From: Coleofasciculus sp040219735 | GTDB lineage: Bacteria; Cyanobacteriota; Cyanobacteriia; Cyanobacteriales; Coleofasciculaceae | Length of the DNA stretch: 64,000 nucleotides | Reading direction: 5' to 3' (one strand) | NCBI GenBank assembly: GCA_040219735.1 | Contig: JAVJRX010000020.1 | Part shown: positions 1-8,584 of the stretch, piece by piece | Layout of the letters: the number at the start of each line of letters is the position of its first letter | Position numbering within the stretch: position 1 is the first letter of the stretch | The notes under the pieces: model-generated | Seen by the model: only the letters and a program-made list of their open reading frames with translations | Database searches by the model: none | Told to the model about the DNA's origin: nothing | Made by a program: the position numbers and the translations under genes

Positions 1-153
1 TCCCCACTCAGTTAGTTCTCTCCGTGCCGGAGCAAAAGGGGCAAGCCTTCGCCTCTGCCAAACTGCTGTACTCGACTCATAGCCAAAACGAGGCGAAGCC
101 TTCCCCCTTCATCGGATTTCCACGACCCCTGAATCCTTACACAAAAACAGCAA

Positions 154-606
154 TTGGATCGAGTAATTTATTCCCTGATTCGCCATCGAGACAAGGCAGT
201 AGCACAGGAACTTTATTTCCGCCTGCAAGAAAGTGAACAATCCTTTGCTGAACTTGCTCGCCACTATTCCCAAGGTGCAGAGGCGAAAACCGGTGGCTTA
301 ATCGGTCCAGTTACTCTCAATGTACCCCATCCCCAACTCGCCAAACTCCTCAGCATCAGCCAACCGGGGCAGCTATTACCTCCAACTCGCCTAGGAGAGT
401 GGTGGCTGATTGTGCGAGTCGAAAAATTTCTACCGGCTCAACTGGATCAACCCATGCGCCAAAAATTACTCGATGAAAAGTTCACCGCCTGGTTAAACGA
501 ACAACTTCAACCCTCAACTCCAGAATCTTCTGTGCGTTTAAACCTAATTAATTCATCACCGAGTTTAGACACTGAACATACCTCCTATCTCAAAAAAGGA
601 GCCTAA
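154..606 (+). CDS. PpiC-type peptidylprolyl isomerase, C-terminal part (5' end missing)
   Basis: The 150 residues match, from memory, the C-terminal half of the cyanobacterial PpiC/parvulin-like prolyl isomerases that often sit beside type I secretion genes. Visible parts are the conserved stretch around YSLIR, the parvulin-like FAELARHYSQG and TGGLIGPV segments, and the GEWWLIVRVEKF strand. The frame is open from about position 133, just after a stop at 130-132, and TTG at 154 is the first usable start. Bases 1-130 do not encode the expected N-terminal region in any frame. The gene therefore looks 5'-truncated or interrupted rather than merely cut by the window edge. A truncated protein might still be made; the normal family length is roughly 250 residues. 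Confidence 0.6.
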   Translation: MDRVIYSLIRHRDKAVAQELYFRLQESEQSFAELARHYSQGAEAKTGGLIGPVTLNVPHPQLAKLLSISQPGQLLPPTRLGEWWLIVRVEKFLPAQLDQPMRQKLLDEKFTAWLNEQLQPSTPESSVRLNLINSSPSLDTEHTSYLKKGA

Positions 607-679
607 AAAAAGAGTAGACACCGCCCCCCCTTAATGCCGTACCATGATTCATTCGACAAAGGACAACTGACAATAACTT

Positions 680-1546
680 ATGCGAATTCTAGTTACCATT
701 GCCCACTTTTTTAATCCAGACAGCAAGAGTCGGCACGCTTCCCAAGGACAAGACGCCCAACCCCGTATCCAAGCCTTAAATCAAAGCATTGCCTCCTTAC
801 ATCAGCTATTTAGTAAATCTCAAGATATTATCAACATCGCTCAACGAAAAGCCATCCCAGCGAACCAGCCTCACGCTTACGAACTCGATATAATTATTTG
901 TACGACTCAAACGAAGCATCTTTTAAATCGCCTCCCCCTACCCGAACATTTCTACAAGCACCACCCCACTCAAGCCGAACCCATGCTGCTAGGATTTGAG
1001 TGCCAAGCCGTCTTACGGGATTGTCTGGGTGACTATGATTATTACTGTTATCTGGAAGATGATCTGATCCTCCACGACCCCTGGTTTTTTGTCAAATTAA
1101 ACTGGTTTACTCAACAAGCGGGAGACTTAAGCGTGCTGCAACCGAATCGTTATGAAGTCTCCACTCACACATTAACCACCAAAGCTTACATTGATGGGGA
1201 TTTAGCGCCAAAGGTAACCGCACCCTTTCAGACTGTACAGGAAAAACCCAAAATTAACGAGAAAATTATGGGAATGCCGATCACCTTTCATCGCGCCCTG
1301 AATCCTCATTCTGGCTGCTACTTTTTAAATGCAAATCAGATGGACTCTTGGGTGAGCCAGCCCCATTTCTTAGATCGCGACACCCGCTTCATTAGTCCCC
1401 TGGAAAGTGCAGCAACGTTGGGAATTATGAAAACATTTCGGATTTACAAACCGTCACCCAACCAGGCAAATTTTTTGGAGATTCAGCACTTTGGCTCAGC
1501 ATTTGTCAGACTGATTGGAGAACGGGTGGGTTTGGCAGTGAGTTGA
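680..1546 (+). CDS. Glycosyltransferase-like protein (GT-A type candidate)
   Basis: This is a 288-residue soluble protein with no signal peptide. The start MRILVTIAHFF suits the first beta strand of a nucleotide-binding fold. The segment YCYLEDDLILHDPWFF near residue 130 carries an acidic EDD motif like the metal-binding DxD of GT-A glycosyltransferases. Later segments (NPHSGCYFLNANQM, FISPLESAATLGI) resemble acceptor-side regions of that fold. It lies 73 bp after the prolyl isomerase remnant on the same strand and could be co-transcribed with it. The exact family and the sugar are not recognised, so glycosyl transfer is an inference from the fold-like motifs. Confidence 0.55.
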   Translation: MRILVTIAHFFNPDSKSRHASQGQDAQPRIQALNQSIASLHQLFSKSQDIINIAQRKAIPANQPHAYELDIIICTTQTKHLLNRLPLPEHFYKHHPTQAEPMLLGFECQAVLRDCLGDYDYYCYLEDDLILHDPWFFVKLNWFTQQAGDLSVLQPNRYEVSTHTLTTKAYIDGDLAPKVTAPFQTVQEKPKINEKIMGMPITFHRALNPHSGCYFLNANQMDSWVSQPHFLDRDTRFISPLESAATLGIMKTFRIYKPSPNQANFLEIQHFGSAFVRLIGERVGLAVS

Positions 1547-1862
1547 AGTTGTGTATAGCAGTAGACACATCGATTAGGACATTTGCCAACCTGCACCAAA
1601 GAAATCATAGAATTTACGAATTAATTGTAGGGGCACGGCAGTGCCGTGCCCTGTTAAGCTAGTTTGGGCGATGAATTAGGCGTAGTTAAGCTGATGGGGG
1701 AAAGGGCTTTAGCCCTTACTACGAACATCCGGCGCGATCGCTATGGGTGCACGTCGGTGCGCCCCTACATTATGATAAACGTGCCATGTCTGTTGTAGAG
1801 ACGTAGCCTGCTACGTCTCTACAATCAGGATAAACCGATTCAACGAACCGAACGATAGTAGT
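1547..1862. repeat. Intergenic region with two palindromic repeats
   Basis: No gene is seen in this gap. It holds an inverted repeat at 1631-1651 (arms gggcacggca and tgccgtgccc) and a 14-bp perfect inverted repeat at 1794-1823 (arms tgtagagacgtagc and gctacgtctctaca). The second belongs to a family that recurs at 23220-23243 and 46130-46163. The segment between them also contains GC-rich repeat-like phrases such as gtgcgcccctaca. Any promoter for pfkA must lie at the right-hand end. Confidence 0.7.
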
Positions 1863-2945
1863 ATGGCAGAACACAAACGGATTGGTATTCTCACCAGTGG
1901 TGGGGATTGTGCAGGGTTAAATGCGGCGATTCGAGCGGTGGTTCACCGAGCGGTGGGAACGTATAATTGGGAGGTTTGGGGCATTTATCGCGCTACCCAA
2001 GGGTTGATGCAACGTCCTCCCCAAGCAGCTCGCCTTGAACCTCAGCAAGTGGATACGGCGCTAACCCTCGCCGGAACGATTTTGGGAACGACGAATAAAG
2101 GAAACCCCTTTGCATTTCCCATGTCCGATGGTACCGTGCGCGATCGCTCCTCGGAAATTATTGAAGGGTATCATGAGTTAGGACTCGATGCCCTGATTGG
2201 CATTGGCGGTGATGGCAGTTTGGCGATTTTGCGGAAACTAGCTGAAGTTGGGGGGATAAATTTGGTGGGGATTCCCAAAACCATTGATAATGATGTAGGG
2301 ATTACCGAGCGCTCCATCGGATTTGATACAGCGGTAAATATTGCCACCGAAGCCCTAGACCGCTTACAGTTTACCGCCGCCAGCCATGATCGGGTGATGA
2401 TTCTTGAAGTTATGGGACGCGATGCGGGTCATATTGCGATTAGTGCCGGAATTGCGGGGGGTGCTGATATTATTCTAATTCCGGAAATCCCCTATACTCT
2501 AGAACGAATCTGCCAGCAAATCCAACAGCGCAAACAACAGGGAAAAAACTATAGTGTAGCCATAGTTTCCGAAGCCGTTCCCACGGAATCCGGGGAAGTG
2601 GTGCAGAATACCCTTAGTTTTGGCGAATGTCGCTATGGCGGGGTGGGTCATTATTTAGCGGAGCGAATTAGCGCCTTAAGTGGTGCAGAAACACGAGTAA
2701 CGGTGTTGGGACATACCCAGCGAGGTGGGACTCCCTCACCCTTAGATCGCCTCACCGCCTCGGCTTTCGGTGTAGCAGCGGTAGATTTAATTGCTGAGCA
2801 TGACTACGATAAGATGGTCACCTGGCAGAATCGACAGGTTGTCAGCGTACCGATTGTAGACGCGATCAGTCAATACCAAGCCGTGGATGCCCAGGGAACT
2901 CTGGTGAAAACCGCCAGAGGTTTGGGAATTTGTCTAGGAGATTAA
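1863..2945 (+). CDS. pfkA: 6-phosphofructokinase, ATP-dependent
   Basis: The enzyme phosphorylates fructose 6-phosphate to the 1,6-bisphosphate in glycolysis, in the cytoplasm. At 360 residues it has the usual length. Visible motifs are the N-terminal GILTSGGDCAGLNAAIR nucleotide loop, GIGGDGS near residue 116, the catalytic PKTIDND near residue 138, the MGRDAGHIA segment and the C-terminal LGHTQRGGTPS. Glycine in GGDGS rather than GGDD favours ATP over pyrophosphate as donor. Lysine in PKTIDND places it with the group III type enzymes rather than the E. coli type, which has PGTIDND. It appears to be transcribed alone. Confidence 0.95.
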   Translation: MAEHKRIGILTSGGDCAGLNAAIRAVVHRAVGTYNWEVWGIYRATQGLMQRPPQAARLEPQQVDTALTLAGTILGTTNKGNPFAFPMSDGTVRDRSSEIIEGYHELGLDALIGIGGDGSLAILRKLAEVGGINLVGIPKTIDNDVGITERSIGFDTAVNIATEALDRLQFTAASHDRVMILEVMGRDAGHIAISAGIAGGADIILIPEIPYTLERICQQIQQRKQQGKNYSVAIVSEAVPTESGEVVQNTLSFGECRYGGVGHYLAERISALSGAETRVTVLGHTQRGGTPSPLDRLTASAFGVAAVDLIAEHDYDKMVTWQNRQVVSVPIVDAISQYQAVDAQGTLVKTARGLGICLGD

Positions 2946-3263
2946 TCACCCTTGAAGTTCTGAGGTTGTAGCGGCAAGATAAGAAAAGGGACACAAGACT
3001 AAATCAGGCTTGATGTCCCTTAAAGTCTTGTCTGATAATCCGTGGTTAATTTCCAGGGTAATCAACTATGAATGTAGCTGCCCAACAAAAATCTCACCAA
3101 AGGTAGAACTGAACTTATAGATATCGTTAATGATAACCCAGAAATGGGTTTCTGGTCGGTTATCTAGCTTACATAAAGATCTGTGCGATCGCGGGTCAAC
3201 CGCTATAGCGACCCTACAGATGAAAGCATTTGAGCGGGGTAAGAGTCTCAAGCCATCGAAGTT
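2946..3263. other. Gap after pfkA with interleaved inverted repeats
   Basis: No convincing gene is present. Two inverted repeats overlap in order A-B-A'-B'. A is aagggaca (2986-2993) with tgtccctt (3014-3021); B is caagact (2994-3000) with agtcttg (3024-3030). Either could act as the pfkA terminator, although no T-run follows directly. The rest contains one HIP1 site near 3185 and nothing else that can be interpreted. Confidence 0.45.
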
Positions 3264-3482
3264 CTATTCAATCGAGATAGATTGAGGTCCGCTCGTCCTG
3301 CCATTGTCACTTCCTGTAGGAGTGGTTGTATAGCTGGTTGAGCCAGTTTGCTGATTAAGCCAACTTTTAACGGGGTCATCTGAAAGATTGAGTCGAAACA
3401 CTCCCGAACAAAATCCGCCTAAGAAGGCTACAGGCTGTTGGAACAATTCTTTAACGATAGGGGTGAGTTCATCAAGAAACAT
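3264..3482 (-). CDS. Small conserved cyanobacterial protein, function unknown
   Basis: This 72-residue protein begins MFLDELTPIVKELFQQPVAF, followed by a glycine-rich hydrophobic stretch GGFCSGVFRLNL and then DDPVKSWLNQQ. The tail is low-complexity and rich in Thr, Ser and Gly. I recognise the LDDPVKSWL type of sequence from small hypothetical proteins in many cyanobacteria but know no function. ATG at 3482 is chosen because GAGGAG lies about nine bases upstream on the minus strand; the open frame extends further but has no comparable ribosome site. The central hydrophobic stretch is too short to be a firm membrane helix. Confidence 0.7.
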   Translation of the reverse strand: MFLDELTPIVKELFQQPVAFLGGFCSGVFRLNLSDDPVKSWLNQQTGSTSYTTTPTGSDNGRTSGPQSISIE

Positions 3483-3609
3483 CTGTGAAATTCTCCTCTG
3501 GTCAACGATAAGTTTGTTTGGGGATGGCATGGACAAAAGCCAACGCTCTATCTGCCAAGACTTACACACCCAAGCTTTAGGCAAAGTGGCATTACCATTA
3601 TCTTACATT

Positions 3610-3771
3610 TCACTCGCCAAAGCACCACAAAAAAACGAGTAAGGCAACAATCAGGGTTAATGAGGTGAACGGTTTCAATGAATTTAAGATATCCACCGGA
3701 AACAAGATGAGAACCTCTGAAAATAGCCAACTCATAATCAGCAGCAGCGAAATCAAGATAATTAAAGGCAC
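3610..3771 (-). CDS. Putative small membrane protein with two helices
   Basis: The reading frame encodes two hydrophobic segments, VPLIILISLLLIMSWLF and SLTLIVALLVFLWCF, separated by a short loop containing Pro, Val and Asp. GTG at 3771 is proposed as start because GGAGG lies four bases upstream; the open frame reaches 3816 with no better site. At about 53 residues it would be a hairpin-type inner-membrane or thylakoid protein. No family was recognised. It lies upstream of, and in the same direction as, the preceding small conserved gene. Short hydrophobic frames can arise by chance, hence the modest confidence. Confidence 0.4.
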   Translation of the reverse strand: MPLIILISLLLIMSWLFSEVLILFPVDILNSLKPFTSLTLIVALLVFLWCFGE

Positions 3772-3931
3772 AGTACCTCCAGAGTCAAACGAGTGTGGCA
3801 GATGCCAAGGTGTCACCTCTTAAACTATATAGAAGCGGGAAATCAGATAGAACAAGAGTAGACAGTCTCATCAACTGGTACTCAAGGGGGATAGGGAAAG
3901 ACGTTAACAGTGTTTCCAGGAGAGTGAAGGT

Positions 3932-4402
3932 ATGTTACGGCGCAAGGGTTCTCAAGCATTAATAGCCATGGTGATAGCCCTAACGGCTACACCCGTTTTA
4001 TCCCAGTCAGCCAATTTTGGCAGGTTAACCTTATCACCCGGATTTTCCTCAGCGTCAGGAGCGGCGATAGGTACGACAGGGGGTTCATTTTCATTGCCGT
4101 CGCTAGTGAACCGCGATCGCGAAAATAATCCTTGTTTGGGTTACGCCGAAGAAACTCCCGATCACATCATAAACTTACAAGCAAATTTTAATCAGCTCCA
4201 GATCGCTGTTGATAGTGGCGGTCAAGACACAACCCTCTTGATTACTGGACCCAAGGGCTTTAAGTTGTGCGGTGATGATACAGGCACAAGTAAAGATGCT
4301 AGCGTAACCAGCTCAAACTTTGAGGCAGGAGAGTATAAAGTTTGGGTGGGAACCATCAATCCCAATCAAGCCTGGAACTATACCCTGACTGTGCGAGAGT
4401 AG
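3932..4402 (+). CDS. Secreted PPC-like beta-sandwich protein
   Basis: The 156-residue protein has a clear signal peptide (MLRRK, a hydrophobic core to about residue 22, and a likely cleavage near VLSQSA). The mature part resembles the bacterial pre-peptidase C-terminal (PPC) beta-sandwich: HIINLQANFNQLQIAVDS, TTLLITGPKGFKLCGDD, then FEAGEYKVWVGTINPNQAWNYTL. Two cysteines (CLGY and LCGDD) could form a disulfide. AGGAGAG lies about eight bases before the ATG. Such proteins are periplasmic or extracellular in cyanobacteria; a binding or adhesive role is an inference. The 3' end is about 57 bp before the start chosen for cysE. Confidence 0.75.
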   Translation: MLRRKGSQALIAMVIALTATPVLSQSANFGRLTLSPGFSSASGAAIGTTGGSFSLPSLVNRDRENNPCLGYAEETPDHIINLQANFNQLQIAVDSGGQDTTLLITGPKGFKLCGDDTGTSKDASVTSSNFEAGEYKVWVGTINPNQAWNYTLTVRE

Positions 4403-4458
4403 CCAAGAACGATAAGATAGTCAATGAGTTGTTTACGTTTGTTTGTCTTAACTCGCTT

Positions 4459-5217
4459 GTGCTATCCACGTTTTTAGCTGACTTCCGCATCATCTTTGAT
4501 CGCGACCCCGCTGCTCGCAACTGGCTCGAGGTTTTATTATGCTACCCCGGTCTACAGGCACTCCTGTTTCACCGCCTCTGCCATTGGTTGCATACTATGG
4601 GGATTCCGTTCATCCCTCGTTTTATTTCTCAGTTTTCTCGCAGCTTGACGGGTATTGAGATCCATCCCGGCGCTCAAATTGGTCAAGGTGTCTTCATTGA
4701 TCATGGCATGGGTGTTGTCATTGGTGAGACGGCAATTGTTGGTAATTACTGTCTTATTTATCAAGGCGTCACCCTAGGGGGTACGGGGAAAGAATGTGGC
4801 AAACGCCATCCCACCTTAGGAGAAAATGTAGTTGTTGGTGCGGGTGCTAAGGTTCTCGGCAACATTCAAATCGGCAACAATGTCCGTATTGGTGCAGGTT
4901 CAGTCGTTTTGCGCGATGTTCCGTCTGATTGTACAGTTGTTGGTATCCCAGGTCGAATTGTTTATCGTTCTGGAGTGCGAGTTAATCCCCTAGAACATGG
5001 TAGTTTGCCCGATTCCGAAGCCACTGTGATTCGATCATTAGTAGATCGGATTGAAGCCCTGGAACAAAAGTTGGCACAGTTAAGCGAAAAGCAATCATCG
5101 ACACCGATGCAGAATTGGTGCGATCTAGATGCTGAACAGGTTTCAGTAGCTACGGCGGGTAGCTGCCAACTTCGGGATAAAGCGATTCAGCAATTTTTGG
5201 ATGGAGCTGGAATTTAA
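4459..5217 (+). CDS. cysE: Serine O-acetyltransferase
   Basis: CysE transfers acetyl from acetyl-CoA to L-serine, the first step of cysteine synthesis. The protein has the N-terminal helical part (FADFRIIFDRDPAARNWLEVL type) and then the left-handed beta-helix of hexapeptide repeats: IHPGAQIGQGVFIDHGMG, VVIGETAIVG and NVVVGAGAKVLGNIQIG. His in FIDHGMGVVIGE and Asp in the DRDPAA region are the usual catalytic residues. GTG at 4459 gives 252 residues and the family's usual N-terminus; the open frame extends to 4342 inside the previous gene, but that extra part is not conserved. No strong ribosome site is visible. The C-terminal extension of about 60 residues after the helix is typical of cyanobacterial CysE. 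Confidence 0.92.
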   Translation: MLSTFLADFRIIFDRDPAARNWLEVLLCYPGLQALLFHRLCHWLHTMGIPFIPRFISQFSRSLTGIEIHPGAQIGQGVFIDHGMGVVIGETAIVGNYCLIYQGVTLGGTGKECGKRHPTLGENVVVGAGAKVLGNIQIGNNVRIGAGSVVLRDVPSDCTVVGIPGRIVYRSGVRVNPLEHGSLPDSEATVIRSLVDRIEALEQKLAQLSEKQSSTPMQNWCDLDAEQVSVATAGSCQLRDKAIQQFLDGAGI

Positions 5218-5654
5218 AGGAAATACCAGAATTCATCTGATAGGCTTTGAATTGGATAGTCCCTGTTGCCTATTCCCCGTTAACTTGATTGTGCCAGAAG
5301 TCTCCCGCCATAATCTACGATTTGGCGGCGAGATGAATCGCGCCTTGTGACAAAACTTGTTTTTATAAACTTATGCTTAAGAGACTTTACTATCAATTAC
5401 TTGGATATGTTATAGTAAACAGAATAGGCTAGAATTCTAGCCGCAAACCGCGAAAACCAAGCGGCAAGAACTTTCATTCTGCCTTGGAAGGGCGGCTGCG
5501 CGGGTTCTCCCATTGAGGAGACAAAGGTTGCATTCCAACCAGAGACGCGCTCGTAAGACCAGCATGCTTTCGGGTATAGCGGCTTCGGTGAATGAGACGC
5601 GAAGCCTACACCATAGCGTTAGTTTGGTGTAGGTAGTTCACGAGTTCCCTTTGA
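5218..5654. other. Gap between cysE and sds, no gene seen
   Basis: These 437 bases lie between convergent genes. The part from about 5440 to 5620 is GC-rich and repeat-like, with phrases such as gcggctgcgcgggttctcccattgagg and gagacgcgaagcctacacc. It has no credible reading frame and may be remnant of a dispersed cyanobacterial repeat. The AT-rich stretch at 5360-5420 shows no assignable signal. Confidence 0.5.
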
Positions 5655-6626
5655 TTAGTACATTCGACTCAGTACATAATCAGTTAGCTCGACTAAAGCT
5701 GTCGTAGCTGGCGACGGTTTTAGTGGCGCTAGGTTTTCTAAGGCGAGGCGAGCATGGTAAGCCGCCAGTTCACGCGATCGCTCAATACCCCGACTCTCCA
5801 TAACTAATGCCAAGGCTTGGCTAATGTCATCCGGTTGAGCAAACTCTCGCTCAATCAATACCTCTAAGTAGGGTTTTTCTTCCATCGCGTATAAGACGGG
5901 AGCAGTTAGATTCCCGCTGCTCAAATCAGAACCCGCCGGCTTGCCCAACACTTCTGTGGATGCGGTGAAATCCAGGATATCATCAACAATCTGAAAGGCT
6001 AACCCTAGATGATTTCCATAGCGGTACAGATTTTCGGCAAACTCAGCTGAGACGCCACTCAAGAGTCCGGCTGACTTGGAACTGTTGGCCATCAGGGATG
6101 CCGTTTTCTTGTAGGTCTTTTCTAGATAGGTTTCAATGGTGGTACTCGCCTCAAATCGGGTCAGTCCCTGCTGAATTTCTCCCTCCGCCATATCCTTAAT
6201 CACTTCGGAGAGCAACTTGACTACCTCTAAGTTGTTGAGATTAGCCAGATACCAAGCGGATTGACCAAACAAAAAATCTCCCGCCAGTACCGCGATGCGG
6301 TTATTGAACAAACTATTAACCGTGGGGACATTACGACGGACTGATGATTCATCCACGACATCATCATGAACCAGAGACGCGGTATGAATCATTTCGGTAA
6401 TTTCCGCTAGACGGCGATGACGGGGGGTAATGTCGGAATCCAGCACCGTCGCTCGCGCAATCAATAGGACAATGGCTGGTCTTACCCGCTTGCCCCCAGC
6501 CCCAAATAGGTGTTCTGCTGCGGCATAGAGGATAGGGTGGCGGGCACCCACTAAGTTCTTTAAGTTCTCGGTCAGCAGATGGAGGTCTGCTTCAACAGGG
6601 GCAAAAAGGGAAGTCACTGAGGTCAT
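5655..6626 (-). CDS. sds: Solanesyl/polyprenyl diphosphate synthase
   Basis: This trans-isoprenyl diphosphate synthase builds the long side chain of plastoquinone. The 323 residues contain GGKRVRPAIVLL, the first aspartate-rich motif in LVHDDVVDESSVRRN, the lysine in KTASL and the second aspartate-rich motif in QIVDDILDFT. Small residues before the first Asp motif favour a long-chain product. Length and N-terminus are typical of the cyanobacterial solanesyl type. Chain length cannot be proven from sequence alone. It is convergent with cysE and separated from the minCDE side by a region full of hairpins. Confidence 0.92.
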   Translation of the reverse strand: MTSVTSLFAPVEADLHLLTENLKNLVGARHPILYAAAEHLFGAGGKRVRPAIVLLIARATVLDSDITPRHRRLAEITEMIHTASLVHDDVVDESSVRRNVPTVNSLFNNRIAVLAGDFLFGQSAWYLANLNNLEVVKLLSEVIKDMAEGEIQQGLTRFEASTTIETYLEKTYKKTASLMANSSKSAGLLSGVSAEFAENLYRYGNHLGLAFQIVDDILDFTASTEVLGKPAGSDLSSGNLTAPVLYAMEEKPYLEVLIEREFAQPDDISQALALVMESRGIERSRELAAYHARLALENLAPLKPSPATTALVELTDYVLSRMY

Positions 6627-6739
6627 GGATTGGGCGACTCAGAAATTAGGTTACGAAAGTTTACATATTCTTTCCTTAATTTTAAGCGAAGCGTCCCAAG
6701 TAGGGAAATCTGTTTGACCAATAACATGTCTGGGGGGAC

Positions 6740-6787
6740 TTCCAGGAATTGTATCGACTTATTAAGTTGATAAGAAAATTCCTGGAA
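6740..6787. repeat. Long imperfect hairpin upstream of sds
   Basis: The lower stem is an 11-bp perfect pairing (ttccaggaatt with aattcctggaa). A second pairing inside it, tatcgactt with aagttgata, closes with one G.T pair and a three-base loop. Together they make a nearly continuous hairpin of about 20 bp. It lies 114 bp upstream of the sds start and has no T-run, so it is not an ordinary terminator. It may be a small repeat element or a structured leader. Confidence 0.6.
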
Positions 6788-6837
6788 TTCCCTGGAACTG
6801 TTATGTTAAGCTAAATATTAAGGGTTTCAAAAGATTA

Positions 6838-7159
6838 ATCGACTGATTGACTCCGAGGTGGTAGGGACAACTCGCTTCCTTACCTTTAGGTTAAGGTGCC
6901 GTTAGGTAGGCAGAGATAGCCTCAAGGTTTTGGATGACGGCTTGGTGTTTTGACTAAGTGTCGTCCTCTATTTTACATAAACAGGAGCTTTCCGCTAGGA
7001 AACCTGTCGAGCTTCATCCAACTGAGTTGGATCAAGGCTTGTACATATCACCGCCAGTAATAGTGAAGCAACTGAACAAGCTGGGGAAGTTTTCCCCAGA
7101 GTTCCTGGTGGCAGGATTTATTCCACTGCCGGTGGGCTAGTACCGTTGCATCAGTTTCT
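6838..7159 (+). other. Hairpin-rich region, possible structured RNA or leader
   Basis: Several local hairpins follow one another. They are acctt/aaggt around 6880-6896, atccaac/gttggat around 7017-7033, ctgggga/tccccag around 7080-7099, and ggcag/ctgcc around 7111-7130. A 60-codon open frame (6958-7140) covers part of it but lacks a ribosome site and looks incidental. The region may be a long 5' leader of the next small gene or an independent small RNA. No known RNA family was recognised. Confidence 0.3.
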
Positions 7160-7435
7160 ATGGAATCTTACATGACTTTGCTGTTCGTCCACACTATGAT
7201 TTACACTGATATGCCTTTGATTATTCCTGTTCTGGCAACTGTTTATTTGGTCGCGATTTACTTGCTGTTAATGGCAGCTCAACGCACAAAAAAGAGTTCG
7301 CACTACCTAGCTAACTCTTTTAGTGACGTTTATGCTACTTCAGTGGGTCTGGCATCAAATGCTACATCTACAACGGATGAAGAACAATCACCAGCTTCAA
7401 CGGTTCAAGAAGTGAGTAGTCCACCACTAAGTTGA
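7160..7435 (+). CDS. Putative small one-helix membrane protein
   Basis: The open frame encodes 91 residues with one strong hydrophobic segment (MPLIIPVLATVYLVAIYLLL, about residues 18-37). A positive stretch AAQRTKK follows, then a polar Ser/Thr/Glu-rich tail. That layout would give an N-out, C-in topology. No ribosome site is convincing for ATG at 7160 or for the in-frame ATG at 7172. No family was recognised. Codon use looks normal and the preceding region is structured, so it may be a real small gene. Confidence 0.4.
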   Translation: MESYMTLLFVHTMIYTDMPLIIPVLATVYLVAIYLLLMAAQRTKKSSHYLANSFSDVYATSVGLASNATSTTDEEQSPASTVQEVSSPPLS

Positions 7436-7750
7436 CCTTTCATACCACTCATACAGGGTTCAGACCCGAACAGCGGGGGAGCTTTCTTATCCGGAGAGAA
7501 TTGGTGGAAACCTTTGACTCTGACAGGTTGATGTTTAGCCAAGTCTCTCTCACCCCCCATTCAAATAATTCTTATTATTATTTATTAAGCTAAATCATAA
7601 ATTTTTGATTTCTGATTAGATTATGGCATGTGAGTATCCCTGTTTAGATTTTGGATTTTAGCTAGCTCGGCGAGAAGCCCCGCTCTATAATCTTTGATGC
7701 GAGAGCCAGGATGCGTCACAAGCTTGGCTGAGACTTGCGCTTAAGGTACG
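7436..7750. other. Gap upstream of minC
   Basis: No gene is seen. The segment 7560-7620 is very AT-rich and may hold the min operon promoter, although no clear -35/-10 pair stands out. At about 7662-7700, tagctcggcgagaagccccg resembles a fragment of the sequences that accompany IS605-type elements in cyanobacteria. This could be a residual element end; it is too short to be sure. Confidence 0.35.
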
Positions 7751-8584
7751 ATGTCGTTTAGTTTAGATTGTTTGCATCAAAAGAAAGCCTGTAGTTGCAT
7801 GACTTCAGATTCTGACCAACTATTATCTATGTCAACGGTTGCCGAGAGCAACATGGCAGTGGATTGCCAATCTCAAGTCCGCCTGAAACAGACCAAGGAA
7901 GGGCTACAGCTTGTCTTACCCTCAGTGGAAGATATGTCCGATGCCAATTGGTCTGATATGTGGCAACAGTTTAAGCATCGCTGGCATGGAGGCGATCGCT
8001 TCTGGTCAATGCCAGCTACAGTACATCTGATGGCAGGTGACCAACTATTGGATGGACTGAAGTTACAAGCGATCGCGGATGTATTGAACGACGTGGGACT
8101 ACGAATTTCGCGGGTACACACCAGCCGACGACAAACAGCCGTTGCTGCGGCGACAGCCGGGTATTGTATTGAGCAACAATCAGCTAACTATTCTCTCCAT
8201 CAAACCCCTGAACCCATTCAGGAGTTAACTGAACCCCTATACTTACAAATGACCGTGCGATCGGGCGTGGAAATTCGCCATCCTGGTACTATTGTTATAC
8301 TGGGAGACCTAAACCCGGGTGGTACAGTGATTGCAGCCGGAGACATCTTCATCTGGGGACGTCTACGTGGGGTAGCTCATGCGGGAGCTGATGGCAATCG
8401 CTCCTGTCGGATTATGGCTCTGAAAATGGAACCAACCCAACTCCGGATCGCGGATGCTGTGGCTAGGGCACCGGAGACGCCACCGATTGAGTTTTATCCA
8501 GAGGTGGCGTATGTCACACCCCAAGGTATTCGTATTGCTAGAGCTGCTGATTTTGCTAAGACCCAGTTATTGTTAAATTCATGA
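7751..8584 (+). CDS. minC: Septum site-determining protein MinC
   Basis: MinC blocks FtsZ assembly away from mid-cell, acting with MinD. The N-terminal domain (about residues 40-130) includes VRLKQTKEGLQLVLP. The C-terminal beta-helical MinC domain (about 165-260) includes the signature HPGTIVILGDLNPGGTVIAAGDIFIWGRLRGVAHAG, which is conserved from E. coli to cyanobacteria. ATG at 7751 has AAGG four bases upstream; ATG at 7799 is an alternative that would remove a Cys-rich leader of 16 residues. The stop overlaps the minD start (ATGA), so the two are translationally coupled. Confidence 0.93.
   Translation: MSFSLDCLHQKKACSCMTSDSDQLLSMSTVAESNMAVDCQSQVRLKQTKEGLQLVLPSVEDMSDANWSDMWQQFKHRWHGGDRFWSMPATVHLMAGDQLLDGLKLQAIADVLNDVGLRISRVHTSRRQTAVAAATAGYCIEQQSANYSLHQTPEPIQELTEPLYLQMTVRSGVEIRHPGTIVILGDLNPGGTVIAAGDIFIWGRLRGVAHAGADGNRSCRIMALKMEPTQLRIADAVARAPETPPIEFYPEVAYVTPQGIRIARAADFAKTQLLLNS

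Noticed and set aside
6958..7140. 60-codon plus-strand frame
   Set aside because: It lies over a series of hairpins, has no ribosome site and no recognisable features.
7662..7705. Sequence resembling an IS605-type element end before minC
   Set aside because: Too short and without a paired end or a tnpB remnant nearby.
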